Assembly (NCBI GenBank): GCA_963556695.1
Contig: CAUWAG010000012.1
Coordinates: 3,348,001 to 3,412,000 of the forward strand
Source: Anthostomella pinea
Lineage: Eukaryota > Ascomycota > Sordariomycetes > Xylariales > Xylariaceae
Direction: 5' to 3'
DNA: 64,000 nt
Positions 23,800 through 35,819 of this stretch are shown here, piece after piece; positions within the stretch are counted from its first letter, which is position 1, and every line of letters starts with the position of its first letter. The notes beneath the pieces are model-generated. The model did no database searches. It saw nothing but the letters and a program-made list of their open reading frames with translations, and was not told where the DNA came from. The position numbers and the translations under genes were made by a program.

Positions 23800-24400
23800 C
23801 TTATTTGCACCTTAGTGGGAATGTTCCCGCTGATGGCCGTCTGCGTGCTGGTCATGGGGTTCGGCCCCGAGAGTCTGGCGCTGCTGGGAATTGTGGCCCT
23901 TGACATCTTTCTGTTCATGACCGTGTACAGTCCCGGCGACGGCCCCTTGATCTTCACCTACTTGGCCGGTGTGTTCTCGACGTACATCCACGACGCGGCA
24001 TGTGCTTCAAAATGGCGACGTGATGGACCGTCAACTTCATCATCTCGTTCACGGGGTCCTCGCTCAAACAGGCGTTTAGGCCGCAGGGCGCGTTCGGGTG
24101 GTATGCGACGTGCAATGTGTTTGCTTGAGAGCATAAGAATTGCTGCCGGAGACCGCGGGGTCTGGCGGTCCTTCCTTGTCCATCGCGTTTTGGACGTGTT
24201 GTTCGAGGTGAGCGGCTCACTTGCAAATTTGGTACCTCACACTAGAAGAGCTGGATGCCATCTTCGATACCTGCAACAGTGACCGACCAATTCTGATTGT
24301 ACCAAAGACAAGCTCCCTCAGTACAGGAAGACATCCATCCTTCCCCGGGTCGCCGCCGTTTCCACCGCTATTCGTACCATGGTGTTGAGACGGAGATGTA
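23800..24400 (+). pseudogene. C-terminal remnant of an MFS sugar transporter
   Basis: One frame gives GMFPLMAVCVLVMGFG and TVYSPGDGPLIFTYLAGVFS (23818-23990), matching helices 10-11 of fungal sugar/H+ symporters. After a shift near 24005 another frame gives VNFIISFTGSSLKQAFRPQG and AFGWYATCNVFA (about 24030-24125), the usual helix 11-12 region. About 24230-24270 then reads YLTLEELDAIFD, the conserved cytoplasmic tail of these transporters. The N-terminal half is missing, and stops and shifts break the rest. An acidic stretch at 23446-23658 may be a separate fragment. Confidence 0.7.
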
Positions 24401-24911
24401 CTCTGGTGTTTCGCAGAAAGGCCCCGACAGTGAGAAGGAAGGACAGGTGAGCTTCCTGATGTTTGGCTGTGTAGCAAAGACTTCAATCTCTCCTCGTGAG
24501 ATGTGTTCCCTGAGCGGGGAAGCCAAGGCGACATCTGGATTCGCATTCGGAGCTTGACTCGCGACTGCCCAATCGGGCACTACTTGCACTCACAGTCTCA
24601 CAGTCTCACAGCCGGCGTCGTGACGGCCTCGCGCGTTTGGCAAATTGGCACCGAGTAGCATCATATGACAGCTGGAGGTCGATAGCGTCTTGGCCACGCT
24701 TGCTGTAATTGATTGATCCTTGTCGAATTGTCTTGGCCCGTGGATGCGCCGCCTAACCAGCATTCTTCCTGCTGTGGCTATTCCTGCAGGAAGGCAGCGA
24801 ACACGCTTGCTATCGCATTCCTTCTTGTATTTCACTCGCCTACCCAGCGCTCAATCGTACCGTCATCGTCATGTCTTGATTGATGCGCTGCGAAGAAGGG
24901 TCGGTTAAGCC

Positions 24912-26560
24912 ATGTTGTCCTCGAGCCTGTTCGCCGCCATCGTGGTGTCACTGGGGACTGGCCAGGTCGTCAGTCAGAGCTGCCCCAGTTACTCGAGCTA
25001 TTCGCAGTCGCGACACGAGCCCTACTCGACAGGCGCCTACGCCCTTGCATACCAACGCCCGGCGCCGGGCTGTCGCACCTTCAACTCGACGGGTGTCGAA
25101 GACGCCATCCTGCGCATCAAGAACCAGACCCACGACCCCGACCTGTCCCGCCTGTTCGAGAACACCTTTCCGAATACCCTCGATACGGCCATCAAATGGC
25201 GCGGCGTCGCGGCCAACAACTCGGAGGAGGAGCTGGCCTTTATCATCACGGGCGACATCGACGCCATGTGGATTCGCGACTCGGCGAACCAGGTCGCGCC
25301 ATACAGGAGCATTTTGAAGAGCAAGACGGACGACATCGCGTCGGTGTTCCGCGGTACCATCAACCTACAGGCGCGCTACCTGATCCTCTCGCCATACTGC
25401 AATAGCTTCCTGCCGCCGCCCGAGTCAGGTCTGAAGCCAGGTCCCAACGGGGCGACCTACTCCGTCAAGCCGTCCTACGACCACAACGTGGTGTTCACGT
25501 GCAACTTCGAGCTCGACGACTTTGGCGGGTTCCTGCAGCTGTCGCACGACTACTACACGCAGACGGGCGACGTCGACTTCTTCGGCCGCTTCCAGTGGCT
25601 GCAGGCCGTGCAGTCCATCGTGGCGGCCGCGGACGCGATGCGCGCGCCGACGTACGGGCCCGACGGCGCCTGGATCCCGCCCGTCTACTCGTTCCAGTCG
25701 CAGACCATGACGTCGATGGGGACGCTGGGAAACAACGGAATGAACTACCCTGTCAACTTCACGGGCATGGTGCGCTCGCCCTTCCGGCCCAGCGACGACG
25801 CCGCCATCTACGACTTTCAGATCCCGGCCAACATGCTGCTGGCGCGGTACCTGGACGCGACCTCGGCCATCGTCGAGCGCCTGCCCAACGCCCCCAAGGG
25901 GCTCGCGGCGCAGATGCGCGACATGGCCGGCGAGATCCGCGCGGGCATCGAGCACTGGGGCGTCGTGACGACGCCTGGCGGTCAGAAGATCTACGCGTAC
26001 GAGGTCGACGGGTTCGGCGGGCAGAACCTGATGGATGACGCGAACATCCCGTCGCTGCTGTCGGCGCCGCGGCTCGGGTACCTGGACGCGAACGACACGG
26101 TGTACCAGAACACGCGCGGGTGGGTTCTGAGTAGGAATAATCCGTGGTGGTGCGCCGGCCCCGTGATCAATGCCGTGGGAAGCCCGCATATCAAGCCCGG
26201 GGCCGCGTGGCCGATGGCGGCCATCATGCGCGCCATGACGAGCGACGACGATTTGGAGATCATCAACGCGATCAAGGAGGTGGTGCAGTCGACGGACGGG
26301 TTTGGGCTGATACACGAGAGTGTGAATAGCTTCGATGCCGGGCAGTGGACTCGGTCTTGGTACGTTACCTCCCTCCTGCGTCCTCGTGCCGTGAAATTTC
26401 ATAAGAGTTTAAAGCCTTGTGCTGTAAACTGACGTTGGATTGCCATCACAGGTTTGGCTGGGGAAACGCTGTCTTTGGCCAGATGATCATGGAGTTCGCG
26501 GAGAGGAAACCGCATATTTTGCAGGAGAGCTTTCAGCCTTTCTTCATTGCTAAATATTGA
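24912..26560 (+). CDS. Secreted GH125 exo-alpha-1,6-mannosidase
   Basis: Glycoside hydrolase family 125 protein (DUF1237, 'meiotically up-regulated gene 157' type), predicted to trim alpha-1,6-linked mannose from glycans. It has 518 residues and two exons: 24912-26359 and 26452-26560, with a 92-nt intron (GTACGT...CACAG) whose removal restores RSW-FGWGNAVFGQMI. A signal peptide is clear at residues 1-22 (hydrophobic LFAAIVVSLGTG, then VSQS). Family blocks include ITGDIDAMWIRDSANQVAPY, NFELDDFGGFLQLSHDYY (D202/D203) and FQSQTMTSMGTLGNNGMNYP. SRNNPWWCAGP and GLIHESVNSFD (E469) follow. The conserved acidic residues are candidates for the acid and base. Several N-x-S/T sites fit a secreted glycoprotein. 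Length is normal and nothing is missing. GC-rich third positions contrast with the decayed genes to the left. Confidence 0.93.
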
Positions 26561-27684
26561 GGTGCCCCTTTGGTCGCATTTTCATAGAACGGGTTTGATA
26601 TCATGAGGTACCATGTTTGTGACAGTCGTGAGACTGACTGTCAGTATATATACCACCATAGGATGTCAAGTTGCCATGCTTGACATTCGGCATCATTTTG
26701 GGAGTTGGGGCTTTGGCTTGGTGGCGTAAGTGCCATTGTCACAATGTTTACTCGGTGCAAGAAGATATAAGCTTACCTACCCGTTGGTCCATACCTACGT
26801 ATCCTTTGAAGGGACCACTAACCAGAGGTTAACCGGAAGTGCCCGTCGCTGGTGATACATTCATGTAAACCTTGGGGCCCTCGCCAAGAGCTTCTATAAT
26901 AGAATTGAGTCTTGCATCTCCTGGCCTGCTCACTTTGGTATCTGTATTGGATACAAAATGTATGAATGACCACCTCTTCAGTTCCTACATACATGTAGAC
27001 ACTCGTGACCTCAACCTCCCTTTTCTCGATGCAAAAGGTTCACTGAATGAGGCTTTAAGTTTTTGTCCAAAGGCTTCTCAGCTGTCCGGACGACGGGTTT
27101 CATTGGCTCGGGCGAGTCAATCTGGTTGTTTACCGAGCCATGATTGGCTCTTGCGCTCCTAGCGCGCTATTTTGTCAATTCCAGTGGGCTACAGGGGGGT
27201 GTGCTGCGGGTCATAGTGGGTTCTGTGGGCTGATGGCTGCCGCTGTGCTGGCATATGCTGACGTCGAGCAGCGCTATCGGTGGGCTTGCCAGCGTTATCG
27301 TGCCTATCAGACAGCAGTATTGGCAGTGTTGTGGTTGACTGAGCGAATTTCAGACAGATGCGCCATCCGAAGCTCCGGTCCGAGTCAACAGACTTAACAG
27401 TGAACTCTCCAGCTCTCCAACCTCTTGGCCTCCACATGGCAGTCGGAGTCTAAATAACAAAACCTTGTTGTTCAGACTTCGCATCGTGAGCTGTGAGCTG
27501 CTGCATTGCGTCGGTGTCTGTCGTCTGTCGTCTGTTTGCCAGCCATACTTCCATTCCATTCCGATGTCGTGAACCTGGTCGCCATCTGAACCTCCATCGC
27601 ATCGAATCGTTCTTCCGTCCTGCGAGCGAACCGCATTCCGCATTCCCCACTTGCGACAGCATCCAACACCGACAAACCACCACG
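26561..27684. other. Intergenic region, no gene seen
   Basis: Terminator region of the GH125 gene followed by the promoter and 5' UTR of the DUF2434 gene. No open frame of credible coding character and no repeats. Confidence 0.6.
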
Positions 27685-29593
27685 ATGTCTCTGTTCGACT
27701 TTCGCGAGGTCGCCTCTGGTCTCGCGCCTGGGGCCACCTCTGGTCTCCCGTCTGGTACCAACGCGACGGATTCAGAGATTTTTGGCGTGCACTTCAACCT
27801 GACCACGCTGCAGCACTGGAACTACACCCTGTACTCGGGCAACAATACGATCAGGTTAGTGGTCTTGACCTCGTTACCTCCTCTGGAGGCTGTATATTAG
27901 GGCGCAATACTTCCAAAGCATGGCTCATCGGCTCTAGGCGTTCCGCCGCCATCGTGCTCCATCTGGCATCGTGCGAATCTCAACTAATGCGCGTATATAC
28001 TGTAGTAACGGCTCATGGTGCTTCCTCATGGACCCGCCCTACACGCCCGTTGGCGTTCTCAACAACGGAACCTTTGTCAACAGCACCTGGTGTTATCTGG
28101 CCACCCAACCAAGCGGGCCGCGCGGAAATGCGGGTATAGGAGTCGCCGTCTGTTTCGCTCTAGCACTCGTCCTCGTGCTGGTCAACCTCGCAAGACACGG
28201 AAAGCTTTACTTGCCGGCTACAAAGAGGTTCGTTCCAATTGGAAGAAGGTGGCAATGGTATTGGGCAAGTTTTGTTTGCACTACAGCCATCATCGGTCTT
28301 TTCACCAACATCGATGTCGACCGATACCGTGTCCTCGAGCTCCCCATCGTACTGAACGTCTTCTTCTGGTTCTTGATGCAGATGGGCACAACCGCCATTG
28401 TCTGGGAGGCCGTGCGTCACTGGGGAAGTTGGATGGAAAGACAATTTGTTGATCCTAACCCATTCGTACTGCACCAAACCGACAGCCGAGGCATGTTCGA
28501 GTTCTGGCTTCCGCTTTTCTTCTATTTCTGGCTATGGCTGGTGAGTTGTCCCTTCTTCACCCCCTTACCAAGGCACTCTGCTCATGCCCAGCAGAACTTC
28601 TTCCTAATCGTTCCACGGAATTGGACCAACATTGAGCTCCAGCGATCGCCCCAGCAGATCGTACTTAAAGCAATACCGACTGCCACGGATGGCCGGTTCA
28701 AGGCAGCTGGCTTTTGCCTCTTAATCTGTTGGTTGACCATCATGGTTTCCCTGTGGCACTCGATCCGCCACTACGAGCCCCGGAATCGCGGCTGGTTCAA
28801 TAGGACTATTGGGTTCCTCGGATACATGCCGTTCCGCTTCGTGCTGTTGATACCTCTCTTGCTCGCTCTCGTTGCATACCAAGAATTGGTCGCCTGGAGG
28901 TTCGACCTGTCCCCTCTCAACGCCAAGACAAACCTGTTGGCAATGTACCTAGGAGGCTATGCTCCTAGTCTGCTTATTGTGATTGTGCAAGCAATAGATG
29001 GATTTTGCCGGCCCAACGAAGACAAGGAGCTTATTCGACAGAGGCGCACAAGAGGCGCAGCCATCGACCGGGAGCTTGGCCTTGTGAAGAAGCCCAACTG
29101 GTGGCGTCGTGTCAACGGCGATGTGGATGACGGTGGCATGCGAGGGCAGATCATGCGGAATGTGCGAGAGGTCGGCGGTGGTCGACCGACGGCGAGGCAT
29201 GTGGAGGCGATGGCGGAACGGAGAGCCGCCGACTTGGAGGCCGCTGGCGCGAACAACAACAGCGGCATTGAGATGAACACGCTTCGGAGGAGCAATAGCG
29301 CTGCAACTAGCGTGCGCACAGGGGCTACTGCACCACCGCCTTACACGACGGCCTATGGGGGCCGGTCCGAGCAGCGGAGGACTGAGCACACAATGCAGGC
29401 AGTAGCTAGCCTCTTGTTCCCCAACGCAAGCCCATCCCCCTCTATTCATGAGAGAGGCCGCGACTTGGAGATGTCCAACCAGCAGACCCAGAGACCGTAC
29501 ACGACCGAGAGAAGCTCTAGCACTGCGAGCGCTGCTAGTGGCATCTCTACAAGTGGGCCTCCCCAGCAGATCAGGAGCATGCTGGATATCTGA
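27685..29593 (+). CDS. DUF2434 multi-pass membrane protein
   Basis: Fungal membrane protein of 568 residues with unknown function. I place three exons: 27685-27854, 28006-28540 and 28592-29593. Intron 1 is 151 nt (GTTAGT, branch CTAAT, CTGTAG). Intron 2 is 51 nt (GTGAGT...CCCAG); because 51 is a multiple of three with no stop, retention would simply add 17 residues. The N-terminal ~100 residues carry many N-x-S/T sites (FNLTTLQHWNYTLYSGNN, FVNSTWC), suggesting an extracellular or lumenal side. About seven hydrophobic segments follow, among them IGVAVCFALALVLVLVNLA and LPLFFYFWLWL. RRWQWYW, VWEAVRHWGSWMERQ and LQRSPQQ are family-like. The C-terminal ~170 residues are polar, Ser- and Arg-rich and probably cytosolic. 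No neighbour hints at a role. Confidence 0.88.
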
Positions 29594-30233
29594 TCGAGCA
29601 TCGCAGAGATGGGAAGGATAGCATGGGACGACGGCATTTTTCGGTCCTTACTCATACCTCCTGATGATTCTATGCGGCGTTAAGATATGGGGACCTCGAA
29701 TCGTTATTGGGTTCTGGGATTGGATGCATACCGGCTAGGATCACATCATATCGTTCGAATATGGAATTCAGGATTCCAGACACAGGATTTAGTAGTTTAC
29801 CCATCCCTCCCTACATACGTACCTACCGTTAATAGTAAAAGTCGTAATCACTGTCTGTCTTACTCTGCGAGTCTCTCGTCGATACCCTGGCAGGCCTGAA
29901 CGAAAGCCACAACCGTACTCGATGGTGTCATGTTCTGCAAGATTAACTGAATTACCGGTCTAGCCCCCCAATAGAGAATGCGTGGCAGGTGTGCAACCTC
30001 GTGTGGTGCATGCAGAGTGCCAATCTCAGGGGATTTTCAACCACTGGAAGAGTTCATCGAATACCTCCAGCACGCAGTGGGCGAACACCGGGGGCAACCT
30101 CGATTAACCTGGGATTGGCGACCGATTGATAGCCCTTGTGCTGTAGCTCAAGGTACAATATACACCCCTGAGATGGGACGCATCAACCACGCTCTCACTC
30201 CCCGGTGATATTGAGCCAGATGACGAGGCTCGA

Positions 30234-30719
30234 ATGAAGCACGATGCCACGCAAGCCCTGGCGGTACCACACCGCCTAGCCTTCGCCACCTGCCTCGTCG
30301 CCTTCGTCGTCTCGACACTCATCTCGCTCTGCTTCAAAACAAGCACCTACCGCTGGACCAGCGTCGCCGCGACTTGCGCCGCAGTGGTCAGTGGTCACCA
30401 CCGCTACCGCGGCCATTGAGCACCGCTGGATGTCGGCCACGGCGCATTCCATGCAGGCTTCGCCCACGGGGTCCGTGCTATAGATATGGCCCGTCTGTGG
30501 TCTGTGGCCTCTGTGCGCTGATCGTTCAATGGCTGGTCGGCGTGTGCGCGCTGGGCGTCGTGTAAAATGGCGAGCGGGAGAGGGGGGCACAAGAACAGCT
30601 TGCATCAGAAGCGCAGTTCTGAGAAGACGATGGAGCGTATTGCGGAGGATAGGGTTTATGCCGACGAAGAGAAGTCTGATGAGGAGCGCCAGGCGCAGGG
30701 GGCTGGGTCCGTCGCATAG
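30234..30719 (+). pseudogene. Possible small membrane protein, frame-broken
   Basis: The reading starts at an ATG (MKHDATQALAVPHRLAFATC) and enters a clear hydrophobic helix (LVAFVVSTLISLCF). The frame is then lost at a perfect 7-bp tandem duplication, AGTGGTCAGTGGTC (30383-30396). Skipping one copy gives a continuation with AAIEHRWMSATAHSMQ. A second hydrophobic helix (CGLCALIVQWLVGVCALGVV) lies at about 30500-30562 in another frame. A charged tail with EKTMERIAEDRVYADEEKSD ends at TAG 30717-30719. It could be a dead two-helix protein or a gene with unrecognised introns. No family recognised. Confidence 0.3.
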
Positions 30720-30745
30720 GGGATAGGGGATAGGGAATAGGGGAG
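30711..30745 (+). repeat. Short GGGATAG-type minisatellite
   Basis: Four to five slightly varied copies of AGGGGATA. Confidence 0.75.
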
Positions 30746-31495
30746 TTCTGGGGTGTGATCAGGTTTATGACTTCAACGAAGAAGACGTATTGAGTGACAT
30801 TCCTGGAGGATTGGTGCCAGTTGTTGGGTCGTGGGCGTTGTTTGATTCGGGAGTGATGTGTCGGGATGTGCTTTTTCTCTCATGGAAGGAACCGATCCCA
30901 GCGTCGTCAATGGTCATCCACAGTCGAATGGCAACGTCTTCCGTTGACGGTGATCTGGGGGCGTGTTGCTCGGAGTTCCGAAGTTACATCCATCGCAAAA
31001 TCCGTACAGTGTTGGAAGTGCTGCTCCAATGTCTTGTCGGGGCAGAAAGGCTTTCACGACTTGGAGTTGGAGGGCTTCTGAGTCATGGTCTTGAATCTCC
31101 GTCGGTGGAATGGATTAGCCCGTCACCACGCTTGAATCGTTCACTGACGTATTGGCTGGAAAATCATTATTAGTAAGGTATCGCTTGGGATGGGGTCGAC
31201 GGTACTACCGGTACCGTACCAGTTATCCATTCTCTAGTTATATCGTTACTGGCCATCCGTCCATCCAATTTGCTGATACAACGGTGTAGATCTTCTCGAT
31301 ACCTCTCTCTCAGTACCTCTCTCCCCAATATCCGCCGTAGTCGGTGTATGCGAACAAGGCAGTGATTCCGCAGGTCAGGGTGCATACGAATCCGACCATA
31401 ACGAGATATGAGAGGGCGTGGTTCAAGAGGAAGAGGAGCAAGGCGGGGAGATCTCGATACCTCTCTCTCGATACCTCCCTCATTCTCAAGCAATA

Positions 31496-33154
31496 TCACC
31501 CAACATTGCCCCGACCAGCACCGTGGCTCCCGACAGTCCTGTCAGGAACACCTCCGTCAAAATGTGTCCCCTTTTCATGCAGCAATCTCTGCCGAGTCTG
31601 CCCATCTTCTCTTGGGGTTGAATATGTCATTCTCGTCGTCGCTCCATCCGCCATGATATCTGGGAAGTCGTCCCAGGTGAGCTCATCAACGCCACGCGTA
31701 CTGGTGGTCACGTCATAATTGCTAATATGGGTGTCCCAGACCGGGATTGGCTCGTCGTCCCAATGATCGGTGGAGAATGCTGTCGAAGAAGTCGTCCAAG
31801 ATGTGGTCGACAACATAGTCGAGGCGTTCGTCCACCCTGAGGTTGGCGTCAGAGCCCCTGTCATTGCTGATACAACACATAACTGCTCTGTCGGTTCCCT
31901 CTCATGTCGCTGGTCTCGGATCCTGGTGTGAATCCGCTCAACGTCATCCTCCATTCCAATGTCGTAGAGAAAGTCAAACACATTGTACCTTTCCTCGCTG
32001 AAATCCGAAAGAACACAGTCATACAGAAGTTGGAAAAATTCCTCGTCTGTGGCTTGCACCGCCGAGCCGCAGAGGGCCAGGCAGATCCTCGCCCACAGCA
32101 CGACCCAGTCCTCGTCGAGCGAGCCAGCGGCCTGGCGGAACTCCACGGTCCGCTTCCCGTGCGCTGGCTCCGTGCTCTCGTACGAGCAGTTCTTGAAATT
32201 GTATGCCCCGCGCGACAATGGGAGGGCCATGAGTTCGGCTACGGCTTCGGGCTCTGTAGTGCGCAGGATCTGGCGGCAGCCGTCCATGATGCCGCGGCTC
32301 CCGGGTAGTATCTCTTTATTGGGGTTGGTCAGGCGGACTTCGCAGTCTGCTGCTAGGCTTCGCGACGGGGTCGAGTCCACGTCGGCGGTGATCCCGGTGG
32401 GTTTGTTATACTGTAGTATTGTGGGTTTCGCCTTGTAGGAATTTATCCGCTCGACGCAGGGCTCGTCGTGTGCAGGCCCTCGCATCTGTCCTCGTGTATG
32501 TCCGAGTGTGGCCTGCTCAGCATCCATACGGCGAGCGAGGTTGCTGTAGTGCCGTGATCCCAAGCACTGCCTGTTTCCGAGTCGGCAGCCTGGATGCAGT
32601 GCATCTATTAGTCCTTCAGCAGCCCATGTCATACAGGCGATGCGCTGTAAGTCGCGCAGGGAAACCGTGGTGCGGTTGACTCCGACATGGACATGGAGTC
32701 CGCAAACCGGTGGTGTGGCCGCTCGGAACGAGGTTCTGATTGCTTCGACGACGCGCTTCACCTGTTTGAAGGACTCTTCGTTGGCAGTGAGTGCTGGTGA
32801 CTGTATCTCGATACCGGCGTATTCGTACGGCAGGTATTCTTGTTCGATGTGTAGGGGAAGCCTCAGGCTGCAGTCTTTGGTGACGCCCCAGCCGTTGTAT
32901 TGGTCGGTGTGGGTGCACTCTGCTTGGACCTTGGCGCCGGTTGACTTGATCACGTCAGCGACTTTCTGCCTGAGCCAGCAACCATGCAGCTCCTTTTCTT
33001 TTCCCTCCCAGCCCTCTGCGATGGGAAGATTCCGCGAAACGAGAACAGGCGGCCCGTGAATGGTTTCGTGCAAGTCGTGGGGTAGTATGTGATGGTCTTC
33101 AATGAAGTAGAACACGATGAATTCGAGTTCAACTCCGAAAGTGAGGGTCGACAT
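31496..33154 (-). CDS. Putative amidoligase-family protein
   Basis: Single-exon gene for 552 residues, starting at the ATG at 33154 (MSTLTFGVELEF); the open frame upstream has only a TTG. The E-x-E pair in FGVELEF (E9, E11) near the N-terminus and the H-x-H in VCGLHVHVGVNRTT about 160 residues later are the hallmark of the putative amidoligase family (Amidoligase_2, COOH-NH2 ligase fold related to glutamine synthetase). Later segments include KRTVEFRQAAGSLDEDWVVL, which matches the usual family block with an ordered Glu and Arg. The last ~130 residues are Thr/Ser-rich and probably disordered. By family analogy it would form amide bonds using ATP, but substrates of fungal members are not established. 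No signal peptide. The gene stands alone. Confidence 0.85.
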   Translation of the reverse strand: MSTLTFGVELEFIVFYFIEDHHILPHDLHETIHGPPVLVSRNLPIAEGWEGKEKELHGCWLRQKVADVIKSTGAKVQAECTHTDQYNGWGVTKDCSLRLPLHIEQEYLPYEYAGIEIQSPALTANEESFKQVKRVVEAIRTSFRAATPPVCGLHVHVGVNRTTVSLRDLQRIACMTWAAEGLIDALHPGCRLGNRQCLGSRHYSNLARRMDAEQATLGHTRGQMRGPAHDEPCVERINSYKAKPTILQYNKPTGITADVDSTPSRSLAADCEVRLTNPNKEILPGSRGIMDGCRQILRTTEPEAVAELMALPLSRGAYNFKNCSYESTEPAHGKRTVEFRQAAGSLDEDWVVLWARICLALCGSAVQATDEEFFQLLYDCVLSDFSEERYNVFDFLYDIGMEDDVERIHTRIRDQRHEREPTEQLCVVSAMTGALTPTSGWTNASTMLSTTSWTTSSTAFSTDHWDDEPIPVWDTHISNYDVTTSTRGVDELTWDDFPDIMADGATTRMTYSTPREDGQTRQRLLHEKGTHFDGGVPDRTVGSHGAGRGNVG

Positions 33155-35819
33155 CTTGAAGTGTCGTTTGGGTAATCGCGTCAAGATTGGTTTGCTATGT
33201 TGGTGGTTGTGATATGATAGGCTTAAAGTGAGGTCGATGTGTGATATGTGTGTGAGTGTGGGTGTGTGAAAAAAATTGAAATCTGGGAGTTTCGTAGGTG
33301 CCTGATATAAGTTCTCTGAACCGAAATGCTGATTAGGTGTCTATTGTGCTAGAATTTTGAATGTAGAGCGGTGATGAGTGGGAGTTGATTGGGATACGGG
33401 TGCAGCTCTAGACTGCCATTGAGAGATCTATATTTGTTTCCACATCTTTCTTCATTGCATCTTGGTTCTCCGGCAATGGTGCTATTTTGAATATCAGTGC
33501 CATGGCTGTGGGCATCAAAGTCCGCGCCTGAATAAACACCACAACTCTATTCAGCATCGAGAATCCGGTGTGTACTGTGGGAAATACCTCATTGTTGCAT
33601 GACTTGTCCGACTGGCCGATCTGTGTGAACAAGTGAGCTGCGCTGACATTCAACATTGTACTGCGTAGACTTCATCAACCCATTGTTCTTATCTCAATAC
33701 CGATGCTTAACATTGCCATTCAAGCATCATCTGGGACCCGACACTCCGGCGACGCCAGCCATGGCCATGGTTGAGATGTTTGAGCATGGCCGCGACGTGT
33801 GCGCTGTTTCGGTGCAGGATGTTGAAGACTAATGAATAAACCTTAGCATGCCATGGTTACGTGTGATACTAATTGAATGGTCACGACCAAGACCGGCTGA
33901 ACACTTTCCGCCTTTAGCATATTCCGTCCTTTGCTTGCCTCCATTGTTTATTATACACGCGCTCGCAGGACTGCGACTCAATGATGATGTTGAAGTGCTT
34001 TTGCTTTGCATGCCTGCGAAGAGCTGCCAGGAGAGAGTCAACATCGCTCACTTGCAAAGGCCGCAATAAGCACGTGACTAACGACCCACGGGTTCTCGAT
34101 ATAAAGGCATGCTATCCCAGTATCGGCTTGATTAGTTTGATAAGGTTTCAGCCTACGGCACACCCTTGGTGCACCTGCTTGTCAGTTTTCTGCTTGAGTT
34201 TCCATAGCAAGCTATGGCTAGATGCCTTACTCCAGTCCCCAGCGAGATAGTCACCATCGATAAGGGAACGGAGACACAAACGAATGCACGAGGCAGAACC
34301 AGGCTGCAGATAAGACCTCAACTCTCACAAAGCGTTCTCATATGATAATTTCAATGAACCGTCGTTTGCCGTAAAACGGCCGCCGACAGGATTTTCACTT
34401 GAAGGTCGTCATGGTCCAGCACCATAAGGGTGTTGATATATTCGACCGCAACACGTAAGATATCATCTCAGCTTTGATGATGTTGGCGCCGCGTAGGAGT
34501 CGAAGCAAAACGCCATCATCTGCCTTTGTTCACTTTTAACCGTACGGAGTGTTGTCTTATGTGATAGGACCGCCGCATAGTGACGGCCTTTTTGGAAATG
34601 GAGCAGTTACCAACTCTTGCCCGGAAGGGGAGCCAGCCCTGGAAACGGTGGTAAAGGCAGCAACAACCGTTACACTTTGGAAGATGTTGCTATTATTTCG
34701 GCGCGGACTTGCCCGGGCAATGCTTGGGACACCATCGATGATTATGCTGTGGCATTCGTTCCTGAGGGGGGTGCAATACTTGTTGCCCTTTACTATTAAG
34801 CACCCTGCTTGGAAGAAGGACCTGACTAGATGGAGTCCAATTTCTTGCGATACACCCCTAGGCGTCGATACCTTCTGTGAGTATATACCGCATGCCCGCG
34901 AAACATTCTGGCTTACTGATCTTTAGGTAGGCCCACCCATGTGTTCAATTCGCTTTCGTGGTTGCCACTTGGATGAAATGGTATGATAGGCAGGACAGGA
35001 AGCCGTAGTTTTTTTCAGTGCTGGAAGTAGTGGCTAGGTTATTTTCCGCGTTGCCTACTTGGACGAGATTCGTTAAACCAAACCAGTAACTAGGCAGACT
35101 GATGTTAATCACTCGGCCATAGGGGAAGTAAAGCAATGTGCTCGCAGGCCGTGTCACTATTATTGTCCAGTAGACTGAGCTGAAGGCGTCGAGTTACGGT
35201 GAACATGAGGTGCGCTACAGACGCGTTGATAGAAGCTGGATTTTGGTGCAGACGGCTTGGAGCCTGTGGTAATTGATAATCCCCCCTTTTCGAGGAGCGC
35301 GATGAAGAAATTTCGGTTAGAGGTAATGGTGATGTTGACGAAAATGAAGTCAAGGCTTCTGTCCAATGCCCTGTCAAAGATGCTATCAACGGCACAAGGG
35401 TTGATCTTTTGAACTGGCACAAATGACGACCGATATGAGGGAGACCCGACCCTCACTATGCGGAGACAATGCACGAACACCATAACATGCGCCGGCGGGC
35501 AACAATACAGCTATATCATGGCTAGTGCTACACTCCCCGGCCATAAGTCTCCGAGCATCCCTGTTTTACACCAAAACACCCCAACTGTGACGGCCTGCAC
35601 AGACCTTCCCACATGACAAGTGGATACTTCCTAATAGGGGAAGGATCTGACCAGAGGATCCCCTTAAAGGGGCAACCTCCCACTGTACCTATCTCTCTCT
35701 CTCTTCCTTTCCTCTCTAGTCTTGATATTCTCGTCAATAGAGTAATAGCTGCTTGCTGCCGGCCATGTCCCAGCTCCTCAGTACGCTCGCCGTGACACCA
35801 ACTTTACGCGATCGTGATA
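33155..35819. other. Gene-poor region
   Basis: The promoter of the amidoligase gene lies at the left (a TGTG-rich stretch about 33237-33269). Open frames of up to about 125 codons occur (34549-34926 plus, 35105-35483 minus) but none is recognisable or shows splice structure. Confidence 0.5.

Larger units (their letters stand above)
29594..31495. other. Mostly non-coding region with one doubtful small gene
   Basis: Apart from the membrane-protein candidate at 30234-30719 and a small minisatellite, only unsupported open frames occur; the longest is plus 30790-31173. A TCTCGATACCTCTCTCTC word occurs twice, near 31291 and 31450. Confidence 0.5.

Noticed and set aside
25425..26402. A 325-codon minus-strand open frame
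   Set aside because: It is exactly antisense to the GC-rich GH125 gene and full of Arg/His/Val, the usual shadow of GC-rich third positions.
30790..31173. A 127-codon plus-strand open frame
   Set aside because: No recognisable motifs, no splice structure and a composition like the surrounding DNA; not supported as a gene.
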